Shown piece after piece: positions 17,589 through 26,278 of a DNA stretch of 64,000 nucleotides. The first letter of the stretch is position 1. Each line of letters opens with the position of its first letter. The notes below the pieces were generated by a model, which ran no database searches, had not been told where the DNA came from, and saw nothing but the letters and a program-made list of their open reading frames with translations. Source of the DNA: JAAZCI01 sp046462535 (GTDB lineage: Bacteria; Pseudomonadota; Gammaproteobacteria; Cardiobacteriales; Wohlfahrtiimonadaceae). Made by a program: the position numbers and the translations under genes. The stretch spans positions 1-64,000 of the forward strand of contig JBKGVF010000007.1 of assembly GCA_046462535.1 (NCBI GenBank). Direction: 5' to 3'.

Positions 17589-17615
17589 AAAAGCCGCTCG
17601 AAAAGGAGCGGCTTT
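17589..17615 (-). terminator. Intrinsic terminator of typA
   Basis: A perfect 10-bp stem (17590-17599 with 17606-17615, loop GAAAAG) has a T-rich tail on the minus strand, 29 bases past the typA stop. It may also end the DUF455-nagZ transcript. Confidence 0.8.
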
Positions 17616-17643
17616 GCATATGCTTAAGTGTTAATGAGCATGG

Positions 17644-19470
17644 TTACTCATCGCGATTTTTACTGCGGCTAAAGCGTTTACGATCATTCTCCGTTAAGTA
17701 GCGTTTACGAATACGGATGGACTTTGGAGTTACCTCAACTAACTCATCATCATCAATAAACTCAATGGCTCGCTCAAGCGTTAACTTTATGGGAGGGGCT
17801 AAGGTGAGTGCTTCATCACTACCAGCTGCCCGAATGTTGGTGAGCTGTTTTGCTCGCAGAGCGTTAACAACAAGATCATTATCACGGGAGTGAATACCAA
17901 TAATTTGCCCTTCATAGATCTCATCACCATGACTGGCAAAGAGGCGGCCGCGATCTTGCAGATTATAGAGCGCATAGGCTAAGGCTTTACCTTGACCATT
18001 TGAGATTAAGACACCATTTTTGCGTTGCCCCACCTCACCCTGTTTCATAGGTCCGTAGTGATCAAAGTTATGATACATAAGACCGGTTCCACTGGTAAGA
18101 GTCATAAATTCTGTTTGAAATCCGATCAATCCTCGTGAAGGGATAATATAATCGATCCGAACACGTCCTTTTCCATCGGGAACCATATCTTGTAGTTCAG
18201 CAAATCGCTCTCCCATCTGCTCCATAATATCCCCCTGATGCTGCTCCTCAATATCAAAAGTGAGGCGCTCATAAGGTTCCATTTTTACACCGTTCTCTTC
18301 ACGAATAATCACCTCAGGGCGTCCTACTGCTAACTCAAAGCCCTCTCTGCGCATATTTTCAATTAAGACGGAGAGATGGAGCTCACCTCGACCAGAGACT
18401 TTAAAGGAGTCGGGGTTATCGGTCTCTTCGACACGTAACGCTACATTATGGAGCAGCTCTTCATCAAGACGCTCTTTAATTTGGCGGGATGTGACAAATT
18501 TGCCCTCTTTCCCTGCAAAGGGAGAGGTATTCACCTGAAAGTACATAGAGACGGTTGGCTCATCAACCGTTAGTGGAGGAAGTGCCTCTACATGATTAGG
18601 ATCGCAGAGTGTATCTGAGATATGGAGAGGATCGAGCCCTGTGAAACTAATAATATCACCCGCTTGGGCGCTATCAAATTCCACTTTTTCTAATCCATGA
18701 AATCCAAGAATTTGCTGGATACGACCATTTCGGCGGTTTCCATCAGCATCTACAACAACAACGGGAGAATTTCGAGTAATTTTTCCTCGCTTGACCCGAC
18801 CAACGCCAATTACGCCGACATAAGAGTTATAGTCCAGTGAGGAGACCTGTAGTTGAAAAGGGGCATCCACTTCAACATCGGGAGCAGGGACATGGTCAAT
18901 GATTGCTTGGAAGAGTGGGTCAAAGTCCCCATCCCGGACATCATCGGTTAAGCCAGCAAATCCATTAAGACCAGAGGCATAGATGACCGGAAAGTCGAGC
19001 TGCTCATCGGTTGCACCTAGGTTATCAAAAAGCTCAAAGGTCTGATCGAGTACCCAGTCCGGTCGCGCGCCGGGACGATCAATTTTATTAATGACAACAA
19101 TTGGCTTAAAGCCCATTGCAAATGCTTTTTGTGTAACAAATCGGGTTTGTGGCATTGGCCCTTCTACTGAGTCTACTAGAAGGAGTACAGAATCCACCAT
19201 TGAGAGTACGCGCTCTACCTCGCCCCCAAAGTCAGCGTGGCCTGGGGTATCGACAATATTGATACGATAATCCTTCCATTTGATTGCGGTATTCTTTGCC
19301 AAAATGGTAATACCCCGCTCTTTTTCAATCTGGTCGGAGTCCATAACGCGATCATCAATTTTTTCTCGCTCATCAAAAGTGCCAGACTTTTTTAAAAGTT
19401 GATCTACAAGCGTTGTTTTCCCATGGTCAACGTGGGCAATGATGGCGATATTTCTTAAATTTTCAATCAT
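17644..19470 (-). CDS. typA: Translational GTPase TypA/BipA
   Basis: TypA is a ribosome-associated GTPase of the EF-G family, involved in 50S assembly and stress responses. The 608-residue protein has G1 (AHVDHGKTTLVD), switch I with RGITI, G3 (DTPGHADFGGEVERVL), G4 (NKIDR), domain II, two EF-G-like domains and the BipA-specific C-terminal domain (GLMYHNFDHYGP, RKNGVLISNGQGKALAYAL). Length is standard. No strong ribosome site is visible before the ATG, but the N terminus matches family members exactly in position. Single-gene transcript. Confidence 0.97.
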   Translation of the reverse strand: MIENLRNIAIIAHVDHGKTTLVDQLLKKSGTFDEREKIDDRVMDSDQIEKERGITILAKNTAIKWKDYRINIVDTPGHADFGGEVERVLSMVDSVLLLVDSVEGPMPQTRFVTQKAFAMGFKPIVVINKIDRPGARPDWVLDQTFELFDNLGATDEQLDFPVIYASGLNGFAGLTDDVRDGDFDPLFQAIIDHVPAPDVEVDAPFQLQVSSLDYNSYVGVIGVGRVKRGKITRNSPVVVVDADGNRRNGRIQQILGFHGLEKVEFDSAQAGDIISFTGLDPLHISDTLCDPNHVEALPPLTVDEPTVSMYFQVNTSPFAGKEGKFVTSRQIKERLDEELLHNVALRVEETDNPDSFKVSGRGELHLSVLIENMRREGFELAVGRPEVIIREENGVKMEPYERLTFDIEEQHQGDIMEQMGERFAELQDMVPDGKGRVRIDYIIPSRGLIGFQTEFMTLTSGTGLMYHNFDHYGPMKQGEVGQRKNGVLISNGQGKALAYALYNLQDRGRLFASHGDEIYEGQIIGIHSRDNDLVVNALRAKQLTNIRAAGSDEALTLAPPIKLTLERAIEFIDDDELVEVTPKSIRIRKRYLTENDRKRFSRSKNRDE

Positions 19471-19699
19471 TAAATTCTATTCTTCATTCAATATGTTTAG
19501 GAGGAATTTCCAGCCCTGTATTTTAGCGTATTTAGGGGATTATTTCTTAAAAAGATCAGATTGGAGCTGTGGTAGGGGATTCTTCTCAGTTAAGGGTTGG
19601 GTAGGGAGCGGGTAAAAATAACCCAAATTCCGGTTTTAATTAGTGGGGCTAAGCGGTAAAATGGGGCCGTTCATTAAACTTTTGTAGGAGATTTGTAGT

Positions 19700-20776
19700 A
19701 TGACGAGTATTCTCGATGTAGTTAAGCCTGGTGTTCTTTATGGCGATGATGTTCAGAAAGTCTTTCAAGTTGCTAAAGAGAATGAATTCGCCTTACCGGC
19801 GATCAATGTGGTTAATACTGAGTCTATTAATGGAGTCTTAGAGGCAGCAGCGAAAGCAAAATCCCCTGTCATTATTCAGTTCTCTAATGGGGGAGCGAAA
19901 TTTTTTGCAGGAAGGGGATTAAAGCTAGAGGGGGATGAGGCTGCTATTTTAGGTGCAGTATCGGGTGCTCGTCATGTTCATACAATGGCAGAGGCTTATG
20001 GTGTTCCGGTTATTCTACATACCGATCATGCTGCCCGAGAGCTTCTCCCATGGATTGATGGATTATTAGAGGCAGGTAAGGCCTTTAAAGAAGAGACTGG
20101 CAAGCCTCTCTTCTCTTCACATATGATCGATCTATCTGCAGAGCCTTTAGAGGATAATATCGCTACATGTGTTGAATATATGAAAAAGCTAGAAGAGTTA
20201 GAGATGACTCTAGAGATTGAGCTTGGTATTACCGGAGGTGAGGAGGATGGCGTTGATAACACGAATATAGATAATGCACTCCTCTATACACAGCCTGAAC
20301 ATGTAGCGTATGCATATGAAGAGCTGAGCAAAGTTAGTCATCGATTTACTATTGCGGCTGCATTTGGAAATGTTCATGGGGTCTATAAGCCAGGCAATGT
20401 AGAGTTAACACCTATTATTCTCGATAACTCTCAGAAGTATGTTTCAGAGAAGTTTAACTTGCCTCCTAAATCATTAGATTTTGTTTTCCATGGTGGGTCG
20501 GGTTCATCATTAGAGGATATTCGTGAGTCCATCAGCTACGGTGTTATTAAGATGAATATTGATACCGATACACAGTGGGCGACTTGGGAGGGAGTTTTAA
20601 ACTATTACAATGAGAAGAAGGATTATCTTCAGGGACAATTGGGAAATCCAGAAGATGAGCATGGTCCTAATAAATCATACTATGATCCCCGCACTTGGTT
20701 GCGTAAGGGGCAAGAAGGATTAGTTAAACGGGTTCTTCAAGCATATGAAGATCTTAACGCTATGAATCGTAACTAA
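19700..20776 (+). CDS. fbaA: Class II fructose-bisphosphate aldolase
   Basis: This zinc-dependent aldolase cleaves fructose 1,6-bisphosphate in glycolysis. The 358-residue protein matches the E. coli FbaA subgroup (359): PAINVVNTESINGVLEAA, the zinc ligand His region ILHTDHAA, ELGITGGEEDGVD, the NVHGVYKPGNV segment with a second His, and FHGGSGSS, which supplies the third His and binds phosphate. The ATG follows TAGGAG. It is monocistronic, with a strong terminator 21 bases after the stop. Confidence 0.97.
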   Translation: MTSILDVVKPGVLYGDDVQKVFQVAKENEFALPAINVVNTESINGVLEAAAKAKSPVIIQFSNGGAKFFAGRGLKLEGDEAAILGAVSGARHVHTMAEAYGVPVILHTDHAARELLPWIDGLLEAGKAFKEETGKPLFSSHMIDLSAEPLEDNIATCVEYMKKLEELEMTLEIELGITGGEEDGVDNTNIDNALLYTQPEHVAYAYEELSKVSHRFTIAAAFGNVHGVYKPGNVELTPIILDNSQKYVSEKFNLPPKSLDFVFHGGSGSSLEDIRESISYGVIKMNIDTDTQWATWEGVLNYYNEKKDYLQGQLGNPEDEHGPNKSYYDPRTWLRKGQEGLVKRVLQAYEDLNAMNRN

Positions 20777-20797
20777 AGATCATTTAGTTATATAGAG

Positions 20798-20832
20798 AAG
20801 AGCCACTCAGGAGTGCTTGAGTGGCTCTTTTA
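20798..20832 (+). terminator. Intrinsic terminator of fbaA
   Basis: A perfect 12-bp stem (20798-20809 with 20818-20829, loop GGAGTGCT) is followed by TTTTAC. Confidence 0.88.
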
Positions 20833-20847
20833 CTTTGGAGATAAAAA

Positions 20848-21021
20848 ATGAAGCTGTGTGAAGTAAGTTCGATAAGAAGAGGAGGAGGGCGCTGGTGGGA
20901 TATTGTAGGTATCCTAGCACTTTTTCTACTCTTCCTCTCTATCGCTTTTTTCATTGATAAGAGTAGCGAGAAGAGTGTAGCATCTTTACAGGTGGAATCA
21001 GATAAAGAGAGGAGTTATTAA
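20848..21021 (+). CDS. Small single-span membrane protein upstream of rlmB
   Basis: This 57-residue frame starts ATG at 20848 with GGAG seven bases upstream, and stops five bases before rlmB. The peptide has a short basic N terminus (SSIRRGGGRWW), one strongly hydrophobic segment at about residues 18-36 (VGILALFLLFLSIAFFI) and a charged tail (DKSSEKSVASLQ). The positive-inside rule would put the N terminus in the cytoplasm. No family was recognised. The ribosome site, the clean membrane pattern and tight spacing to rlmB favour a real gene. Confidence 0.6.
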   Translation: MKLCEVSSIRRGGGRWWDIVGILALFLLFLSIAFFIDKSSEKSVASLQVESDKERSY

Positions 21022-21026
21022 CACAT

Positions 21027-21767
21027 ATGGCAAAAGAGTGGATCTATGGTTTTCATGCAATTACTGCAGCAATCGAGGCAGGTCAAGTATTGCAGGTGAT
21101 TGCAGATAGTAGACGACAGGATAAGCGAATGCAGCAGCTCCTCATGCAGGTAAAAAATTCAGGGGTTGTGGTGAGTCTCTCGAATCAAAAAGTGATTGAG
21201 GAGATGATTGGCGAGGGGCACCGTCATCAGGGGGTTATTGCTCAGGTTAAGGTGCGGGCGGCCCAAGAGGAGGCGGATCTTTATCAGCTCATTGAAGAGC
21301 TGCAGCACCCCCCCTTTCTTCTGATATTAGATGAGGTTCAGGATCCTCACAATGTCGGGGCTTGTCTACGTAGTGCAGAGGCGTTTGGGGTTGATGCGGT
21401 GATTATTCCTAAAGATAACTCGTGTGGTTTAACACCGGTAGTGCGTAAGGTGTCGAGTGGAAGCTCTGAGCGAGTCCCATTTATTGAGGTGACCAATCTT
21501 GTACGAACCTTAACGGAATTAAAAGAGCGTGGTATCTGGTTGACAGGATTAGCAGGTAGTGGAGAGCAGACCCTTTTCCAGAGTGATTTTCGTGGTGCAG
21601 TGGCAATTATTATGGGATCTGAGGGGAGAGGTCTGCGGCGCCTTACGGAGAAAGCGTGCGATTTTCTAGTAAAGATCCCGATGGAGGGGGAGGTAGAGAG
21701 TCTTAATGTATCGGTGGCAACAGGGGTGGCGTTAGCAGAAGCGTATCGGCAGAGGCAGCATGGTTAG
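21027..21767 (+). CDS. rlmB: 23S rRNA (guanosine-2251 2'-O) methyltransferase RlmB
   Basis: This SpoU/TrmH-family SPOUT enzyme 2'-O-methylates G2251 in the P-loop of 23S rRNA. The 246-residue protein begins with the L30e-like substrate domain (WIYGFHAITAAIEAG). It has the three SPOUT motifs: DEVQDPHNVGACLRSAEAFG, IMGSEGRGLRRLTEKACD, and IPMEGEVESLNVSVATGVALAE. The knot motifs and length fit RlmB (243 in E. coli). The ribosome site is distant, so translation may be coupled to the small gene just upstream. Confidence 0.94.
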   Translation: MAKEWIYGFHAITAAIEAGQVLQVIADSRRQDKRMQQLLMQVKNSGVVVSLSNQKVIEEMIGEGHRHQGVIAQVKVRAAQEEADLYQLIEELQHPPFLLILDEVQDPHNVGACLRSAEAFGVDAVIIPKDNSCGLTPVVRKVSSGSSERVPFIEVTNLVRTLTELKERGIWLTGLAGSGEQTLFQSDFRGAVAIIMGSEGRGLRRLTEKACDFLVKIPMEGEVESLNVSVATGVALAEAYRQRQHG

Positions 21768-21788
21768 GTGTTAGTAATTACTTGAGAA

Positions 21789-21826
21789 TAGAAGAGGCGA
21801 GCAGCAATAACCGCTCGCCTCTTCTA
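21789..21826. terminator. Bidirectional terminator between rlmB and a small membrane protein gene
   Basis: A perfect 14-bp stem (21789-21802 with 21813-21826) lies between convergent genes. Tails are only moderately T-rich. Confidence 0.65.
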
Positions 21827-21884
21827 CTATCTGCTCTCTTTAGCTTCCCTTTATGACCTTTTCTATTTTACCTGTAAAGATCGA

Positions 21885-22148
21885 TTAGTCGGGCATCTCA
21901 CGCTGGTAGCGCTGACGCTCCTTAAGTGCTTCAGGCATCTCACTCTCACCTTCACGTACATTAGGGCGGATTAATGTGTATGCAGTAAAACCTGTAAACC
22001 ATAAGAGGAACCCAAAAGGCACTAAAATGGTGGTCATATATTTCCCTAACGCTTGATAGCCGAGGATGAGGGCAGGTATCCCTACAAAGAGCCCGATAAG
22101 GGTCATAATCATTCCAATGTAGTAGACAATCTCATTAAATTTAAGCAT
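21885..22148 (-). CDS. Small two-span membrane protein, function unknown
   Basis: From the ATG at 22148 the product is 87 residues, with two hydrophobic segments (about 10-29 and 35-58) joined by a short loop (GYQALGKYM). A hydrophilic tail rich in Glu/Arg (EALKERQRYQREMPD) follows. A TTG at 22187 would add 13 residues, but the extension has no membrane or family logic. GAGGGG lies about 12 bases before the ATG, rather far. No family recognised. The gene precedes a convergent terminator and may be transcribed alone. Confidence 0.6.
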   Translation of the reverse strand: MLKFNEIVYYIGMIMTLIGLFVGIPALILGYQALGKYMTTILVPFGFLLWFTGFTAYTLIRPNVREGESEMPEALKERQRYQREMPD

Positions 22149-22254
22149 TTTGGTGCTACACCCCTCTAGAATAATATTTGGTTTCAATGAGATTTAATTA
22201 TAGTCCCTTTTTAAAAACAATCCATGATAAGTATTAAGAGAATACGCTTTCCCC

Positions 22255-23190
22255 CTAATATTCGCGGGTAGGATCGACTTGATTAAGGGGAGGCTTATTG
22301 GCGCGAACTCGTAGAATATTGGTTACAATTTGTGCATTAGCTGTTTCAGGATTAGTCTCTGCTGCGATATGGGGCGTGATCTCTATCTCAGGAGAGCGCC
22401 AGAAGGGGTGCTCTTTAGGGAGAGGTTCGGTACGAAAGACATCAAGTAGTGCTCCGCTAATATGCCCTTCATCAATAGCGCGGATTAAATCGGCATCTAC
22501 AATATGTTCACCACGGGCTGGATTGATTATATAAGCCCCTTTAGGAAGTTGCATGAGGCGTTGATAATTTAGAAGATCAGCTGTTGCTGTAGTAAGGGGT
22601 AATAGACAGATAAGGATGTCACTGCGATTGAGAAAAGAGGTGAGCTGAGCATCACCATAGTAGGAGATGATGTTAGGATGCTCCTTTCTGCTTCGTGACC
22701 ATGAGATGACAGAGAAGTGATTCTCAATTAAGCGTTCGGCAACCGCTAATCCGAGATTGCCAAGACCTAAAATTCCGACGGTGAGCTCTTTATGAAATCG
22801 ACGTGGATATTCACCCCAGCGGGCCGAGCGTTGATCAACGTTATGTCTCTGTATATTTCTTAAGGCTTTTAGAGTGCCATAGAGAGCGTAGTCAGCCATC
22901 TGATAGAACATATCTTCATCTACAAGGCGTGCTATAGGGATATTGTGGGGTAGGTCCCCACATTTAAAGAGATGATCAACTCCCATCCCTAATGATTGGA
23001 TTAATTTAAGATTAGGAAGTTTTGGAAAGATCCCTTCTGGGGGATTCCAGGCTAAGACTGTGTCGATTGACTCAAAGTCTAAATCTTCAGAGTAGGGTAG
23101 TACTCTAATCGAGGCATCGATTTCGGTTAGGATATGATCCCAAGGTTCAATAGTGGGAATGGTGCGACTTAGAAAGAGAACGTTTTTCAT
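22255..23190 (-). CDS. ghrA: Glyoxylate/hydroxypyruvate reductase A-like 2-hydroxyacid dehydrogenase
   Basis: This enzyme is expected to reduce glyoxylate or hydroxypyruvate with NAD(P)H. The 311-residue protein has the NAD-binding GILGLGNLGLAVAERL (glycine-rich loop) and the catalytic Arg in INPARGEH. The Glu lies in FRTEPLPKEHPFW and the His in ITPHIAAET. The SWSRSRK segment after the second beta strand suggests NADP preference. Length equals E. coli GhrA (312). GAGG precedes the ATG. Substrate choice within the D-2-hydroxyacid dehydrogenase family cannot be fixed from sequence alone. Confidence 0.85.
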   Translation of the reverse strand: MKNVLFLSRTIPTIEPWDHILTEIDASIRVLPYSEDLDFESIDTVLAWNPPEGIFPKLPNLKLIQSLGMGVDHLFKCGDLPHNIPIARLVDEDMFYQMADYALYGTLKALRNIQRHNVDQRSARWGEYPRRFHKELTVGILGLGNLGLAVAERLIENHFSVISWSRSRKEHPNIISYYGDAQLTSFLNRSDILICLLPLTTATADLLNYQRLMQLPKGAYIINPARGEHIVDADLIRAIDEGHISGALLDVFRTEPLPKEHPFWRSPEIEITPHIAAETNPETANAQIVTNILRVRANKPPLNQVDPTREY

Positions 23191-23227
23191 ACAATCTACC
23201 TCATAAAAAATCTATCTTGATAAGAGA

Positions 23228-23259
23228 AAGCATACCCAATGTTCTCACTGGGTATGCTT
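23228..23259 (-). terminator. Probable terminator of mscL
   Basis: A perfect 11-bp stem (23228-23238 with 23249-23259, 10-base loop) lies 51 bases past the mscL stop, between mscL and ghrA. The minus-strand tail is only moderately T-rich. Confidence 0.6.
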
Positions 23260-23309
23260 ACTAAGTAGAGAGTTTTCGTATTCTCTTTCTTTTCTATTGT
23301 TAATGCAAT

Positions 23310-23720
23310 CTATTTCTGCTCTTTAAGAAGATCACGAATTTCCGTTAAGAGGCTCTCTTCAGCGCTCGGTGTGGGAGCGGCCTCTTCCTTCTCCGCTTCC
23401 TCCTCTTTACTTCTCAGGGAGTTAATAACTTTAATTGCGACAAATATTGAGAGAGCAACAATTGTAAAGTCGAAGACATTTTGAATAAAGAGACCATAAT
23501 TTAATACAACTTCTGGGGCATCTTCCGTCGCTTCTTTAAGAACAACGGCAAAGTCTTTAAAATCGATCCCACCAATTAAAACCCCTAATGGGGGCATTAC
23601 AATATCAGAGACAAGTGAGGAGACAATCTTATTGAAAGCACCACCAATAATGACTCCAACGGCTAGGTCGATAACGTTACCGCGCATTGCAAATTCTTTA
23701 AACTCTTTAAAAAAACTCAT
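23310..23720 (-). CDS. mscL: Large-conductance mechanosensitive channel
   Basis: MscL is a homopentameric inner-membrane channel that opens under membrane tension to release solutes. The 136-residue protein starts MSFFKEFKEFAMRGNVIDLAVGVIIGGAF in two readable halves (amphipathic N-helix then TM1 with the pore constriction). TM2 is at about residues 75-100 (GLFIQNVFDFTIVALSIF), followed by the cytoplasmic helix with LLTEIRDLLKE. Length matches E. coli (136). AAGGAG precedes the ATG. Confidence 0.97.
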   Translation of the reverse strand: MSFFKEFKEFAMRGNVIDLAVGVIIGGAFNKIVSSLVSDIVMPPLGVLIGGIDFKDFAVVLKEATEDAPEVVLNYGLFIQNVFDFTIVALSIFVAIKVINSLRSKEEEAEKEEAAPTPSAEESLLTEIRDLLKEQK

Positions 23721-23953
23721 AATAGATACTCCTTTAAAATTAATGATTAGTGACCGACACTCTTATTGCCACGTTAAAAAGTGGATCGATTATAATCCTA
23801 AAGTAGGGAATAGTCATATTTATGTTGGGAAGAATTAAAGAGCTTTAGTTTATGTTAATGCAGATGATTGGTGGATATAACCCCACTACTAGCTAATTCC
23901 TTTTAGAAGGTTATATAATACCCTTTTTCAATTGCAGAGAAGTGGTCAATATT

Positions 23954-24886
23954 ATGAAAATTGTCGTAGCGTTAGGAGGAAATGCCTTAGGTCAGACTGC
24001 TAAGGCACAACATGAAAATTTAAAGAGTAGTGTTGTTCCGATAGTGGATCTTATTGAGGAGGGGCATGATGTGATATTGACGCACGGTAATGGGCCACAG
24101 GTGGGGATGATTAAGTTAGCGATGGATGCAGCAACAGAGCTTAATCAAGCGGAGACAATGCCTATTACTGAGTGTGTTGCAATGAGTCAAGGGTATATTG
24201 GTTACCACTTACAGCGCTATATCCGTGATGAGCTTGCGCGTCGGTCGATTGCTAAGGAGGTGGTGACCATTGTCACGGAGGTGATTGTTGATGGTGCTGA
24301 TCCAGCCTTCACTACACCTAATAAGCCGATTGGAGCATTCTATACTAAGGAGGAGGCGGAGCGATTTCGGGCACAAGGTTATGTGATGATGGAGGATGCA
24401 GGGCGAGGTTATCGTCATGTAGTCGCCTCCCCAAAGCCTGTTGATATTGTTCAGAAGAGCACCATTGAGGCGCTAGTGAGAGCGGGTGAGGTTGTCATTA
24501 CTGTTGGAGGTGGAGGGATTCCTATCTCTATAGAAGAAGGGCGTACCATAAGTCATGCCGCTGTAATCGATAAAGATCATGCTTCAGCTAAGTTAGCCGA
24601 GATTATCGATGCTGACTTTCTGTTGATTCTTACAGAAGTTGAGCAGGTAGCACTCCATTTTGGTGAGCCTAATGAGGAGCGCCTCTCTCTGTTAGATGAG
24701 GGGATGATTGAGCAGTATAGAGAGGCTGGTGAATTTGCTCCAGGATCGATGTTACCTAAAGTAGAAGCAGCTCTAAATTTTGCAAAGAGTAAGCCAGGAC
24801 GATCAGCGTTAATTACATCGTTAGAGAAGGCGAAAGAGGGGTTTGCGGGGGAGACAGGGACACGGGTAGTTGCTAAGATCGGTTAG
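23954..24886 (+). CDS. arcC: Carbamate kinase
   Basis: Carbamate kinase makes ATP from carbamoyl phosphate and ADP, usually as the last step of arginine deiminase or purine-degradation fermentations. The 310-residue protein has the amino-acid-kinase fold markers KIVVALGGNALGQ, THGNGPQVGMI, VVASPKPVDI, VGGGGIP and AVIDKDHASAKLAE, followed by LLILTEVEQV and GSMLPKVEAA. I start at MKIVVAL (23954); an in-frame GTG at 23942 is possible. No arcA, arcB or arcD is next to it, so its pathway partner is elsewhere or it supplies carbamoyl phosphate alone. Confidence 0.94.
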   Translation: MKIVVALGGNALGQTAKAQHENLKSSVVPIVDLIEEGHDVILTHGNGPQVGMIKLAMDAATELNQAETMPITECVAMSQGYIGYHLQRYIRDELARRSIAKEVVTIVTEVIVDGADPAFTTPNKPIGAFYTKEEAERFRAQGYVMMEDAGRGYRHVVASPKPVDIVQKSTIEALVRAGEVVITVGGGGIPISIEEGRTISHAAVIDKDHASAKLAEIIDADFLLILTEVEQVALHFGEPNEERLSLLDEGMIEQYREAGEFAPGSMLPKVEAALNFAKSKPGRSALITSLEKAKEGFAGETGTRVVAKIG

Positions 24887-24911
24887 AGAGAGTGAGGAGT
24901 GTTATGATTAG

Positions 24912-24942
24912 AGGGTCAATAGCGTATTGACCCTTTTTTTAT
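24912..24942 (+). terminator. Intrinsic terminator of arcC
   Basis: AGGGTCAATA pairs with TATTGACCCT across GCG (24912-24934), followed by a seven-T run. It lies 26 bases past the stop. Confidence 0.9.
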
Positions 24943-24960
24943 TAAGTGGAGGTTGAGTAG

Positions 24961-25557
24961 ATGAAGGGACGAAGAGCGAAGGATTACTACCATCATCAAT
25001 ATGGTATTACAGAGCCACACTCAGATGTGGTAGAGGCAGCAACAAAGATCGCTCCTTGTACTGTATTAGATTTAGGGTGTGGTCAGGGGCGTAATAGTCT
25101 CTACCTGCATGATCGGGGGTTTAGGGTGACAGCAGTTGATCGAAACCCTAAGATGTTGGCCACGTTAAATCATATTCTTGAAGCTGAGGAGATCGAGGGA
25201 ATTGAAGTTCATGAATATGATATTAATCGTGCTGCCTTAAGAGAAGCGTATGATCTCATTATTTCAACAGTGGTATTAATGTTTGTAGATGAGAGGGCAG
25301 TGCCTGATATTATTCGTAATATACAGAGACAGACCCGCATCGGAGGCTACAATTTAATTGTTTCAGGGATGTCTACGGAGGCCTATCCCTATGATGGCTT
25401 CTCCTTTGCCTTTGCTGAAGGGGAGCTTAGAGAATATTATCAGGGCTGGCGTCTCCTTAAATATAATGAGGATGTTGGAGAGATGCATCGTCGAGATCGT
25501 TTTGGTAATCGAACGAAACTTCAATTTGCAACTATGTTGGCTCAGAGGATTGTCTAG
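24961..25557 (+). CDS. tehB: TehB-like SAM-dependent methyltransferase
   Basis: TehB uses S-adenosylmethionine to detoxify tellurite. The 198-residue class I methyltransferase has motif I as VLDLGCGQGRNSLYL, the acidic residue after strand 2 (TAVDRN) and motif IV-like YDLIISTVVLMF. It also has the TehB-type C-terminal blocks FAEGELREYY, YNEDVGEMHR and FATMLAQR. A GGAGG ribosome site precedes the ATG. The physiological substrate in this organism need not be tellurite. The smr-domain gene follows after 23 bases, probably cotranscribed. Confidence 0.88.
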   Translation: MKGRRAKDYYHHQYGITEPHSDVVEAATKIAPCTVLDLGCGQGRNSLYLHDRGFRVTAVDRNPKMLATLNHILEAEEIEGIEVHEYDINRAALREAYDLIISTVVLMFVDERAVPDIIRNIQRQTRIGGYNLIVSGMSTEAYPYDGFSFAFAEGELREYYQGWRLLKYNEDVGEMHRRDRFGNRTKLQFATMLAQRIV

Positions 25558-25580
25558 AATAGGAGTAAGAGAGTATAGAG

Positions 25581-26120
25581 ATGGCCATTTCGGATAAAGA
25601 TAGAGCGCTCTTTCGTGCGGCGGTAGGCAGAGTAAAGCCGATAAAGAGCGATCGAATCGAACCTCAAAGGAGGCCGATTAAGTTACATATTCGTAAAGCA
25701 TTGCCCGATGATAATCAATTTGATGATCTAATGAGTGATGATACCTCATGGCTCAATGATACACAGGAGGAGATGCGCTTTGCGCGAAATGGTGTACCGC
25801 GAAAATTGCTGCGGCAGTTGCTGCAGGGAGCGATAGCGCCTGAGGCATCGATCGATCTTCATGGATTGACAGCAGAGTCAGCCCGAGAGGAGGTGAGTCA
25901 ATTTCTCTACTATGCAATTAAGCAGAATCTATACTGCATCATGATCATTCATGGGCAGGGGTATCATTCGCAAGAGGGGGCAGTTATCCGAGGATTGGTC
26001 GATCGGTGGTTACGTTTTCGCCCTGAGGTGCTCGCTTTTGCCAACCCCCCTCAACGAATGGGAGGGAGGGGAGCGACACTCTGTATCTTAAGGCCAGACT
26101 CCCCTTTCGAGAAGTATTAA
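25581..26120 (+). CDS. Smr/MutS2-C domain protein (SmrA/SmrB-like)
   Basis: The Smr domain is a nuclease/nicking fold; stand-alone proteins such as SmrB act on mRNA at stalled or collided ribosomes. The 179-residue product has a disordered basic N-terminal region (about 1-85), then SIDLHGLTAESAREEV with the DLHG motif and IHGQGYHS, corresponding to the HGxG motif. The C terminus (FANPPQRMGGRGATLCIL) completes the fold. SmrA and SmrB cannot be separated safely by eye. It follows tehB by 23 bases. Confidence 0.87.
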   Translation: MAISDKDRALFRAAVGRVKPIKSDRIEPQRRPIKLHIRKALPDDNQFDDLMSDDTSWLNDTQEEMRFARNGVPRKLLRQLLQGAIAPEASIDLHGLTAESAREEVSQFLYYAIKQNLYCIMIIHGQGYHSQEGAVIRGLVDRWLRFRPEVLAFANPPQRMGGRGATLCILRPDSPFEKY

Positions 26121-26278
26121 GTCCCTAATTGGAGTATACTCCTCTGAAATTAATTCAAAAATAGTAGAGAGTTCGGTATCATGCTCACTATTGCCCTCTG
26201 TTAGGAGGACTATATCTGAGGCTCTTTCTGTAGAGTAGTTTTGGGTTCCCTCACCCCCAATAATCAAAAAGGATATCT

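Noticed and set aside
26121..26278. Possible preQ1 riboswitch before the VUT transporter gene
   Set aside because: A CCTCT block and nearby AGGAGG are present, but the loop is too long and the A-rich tail of the preQ1-I aptamer is missing.
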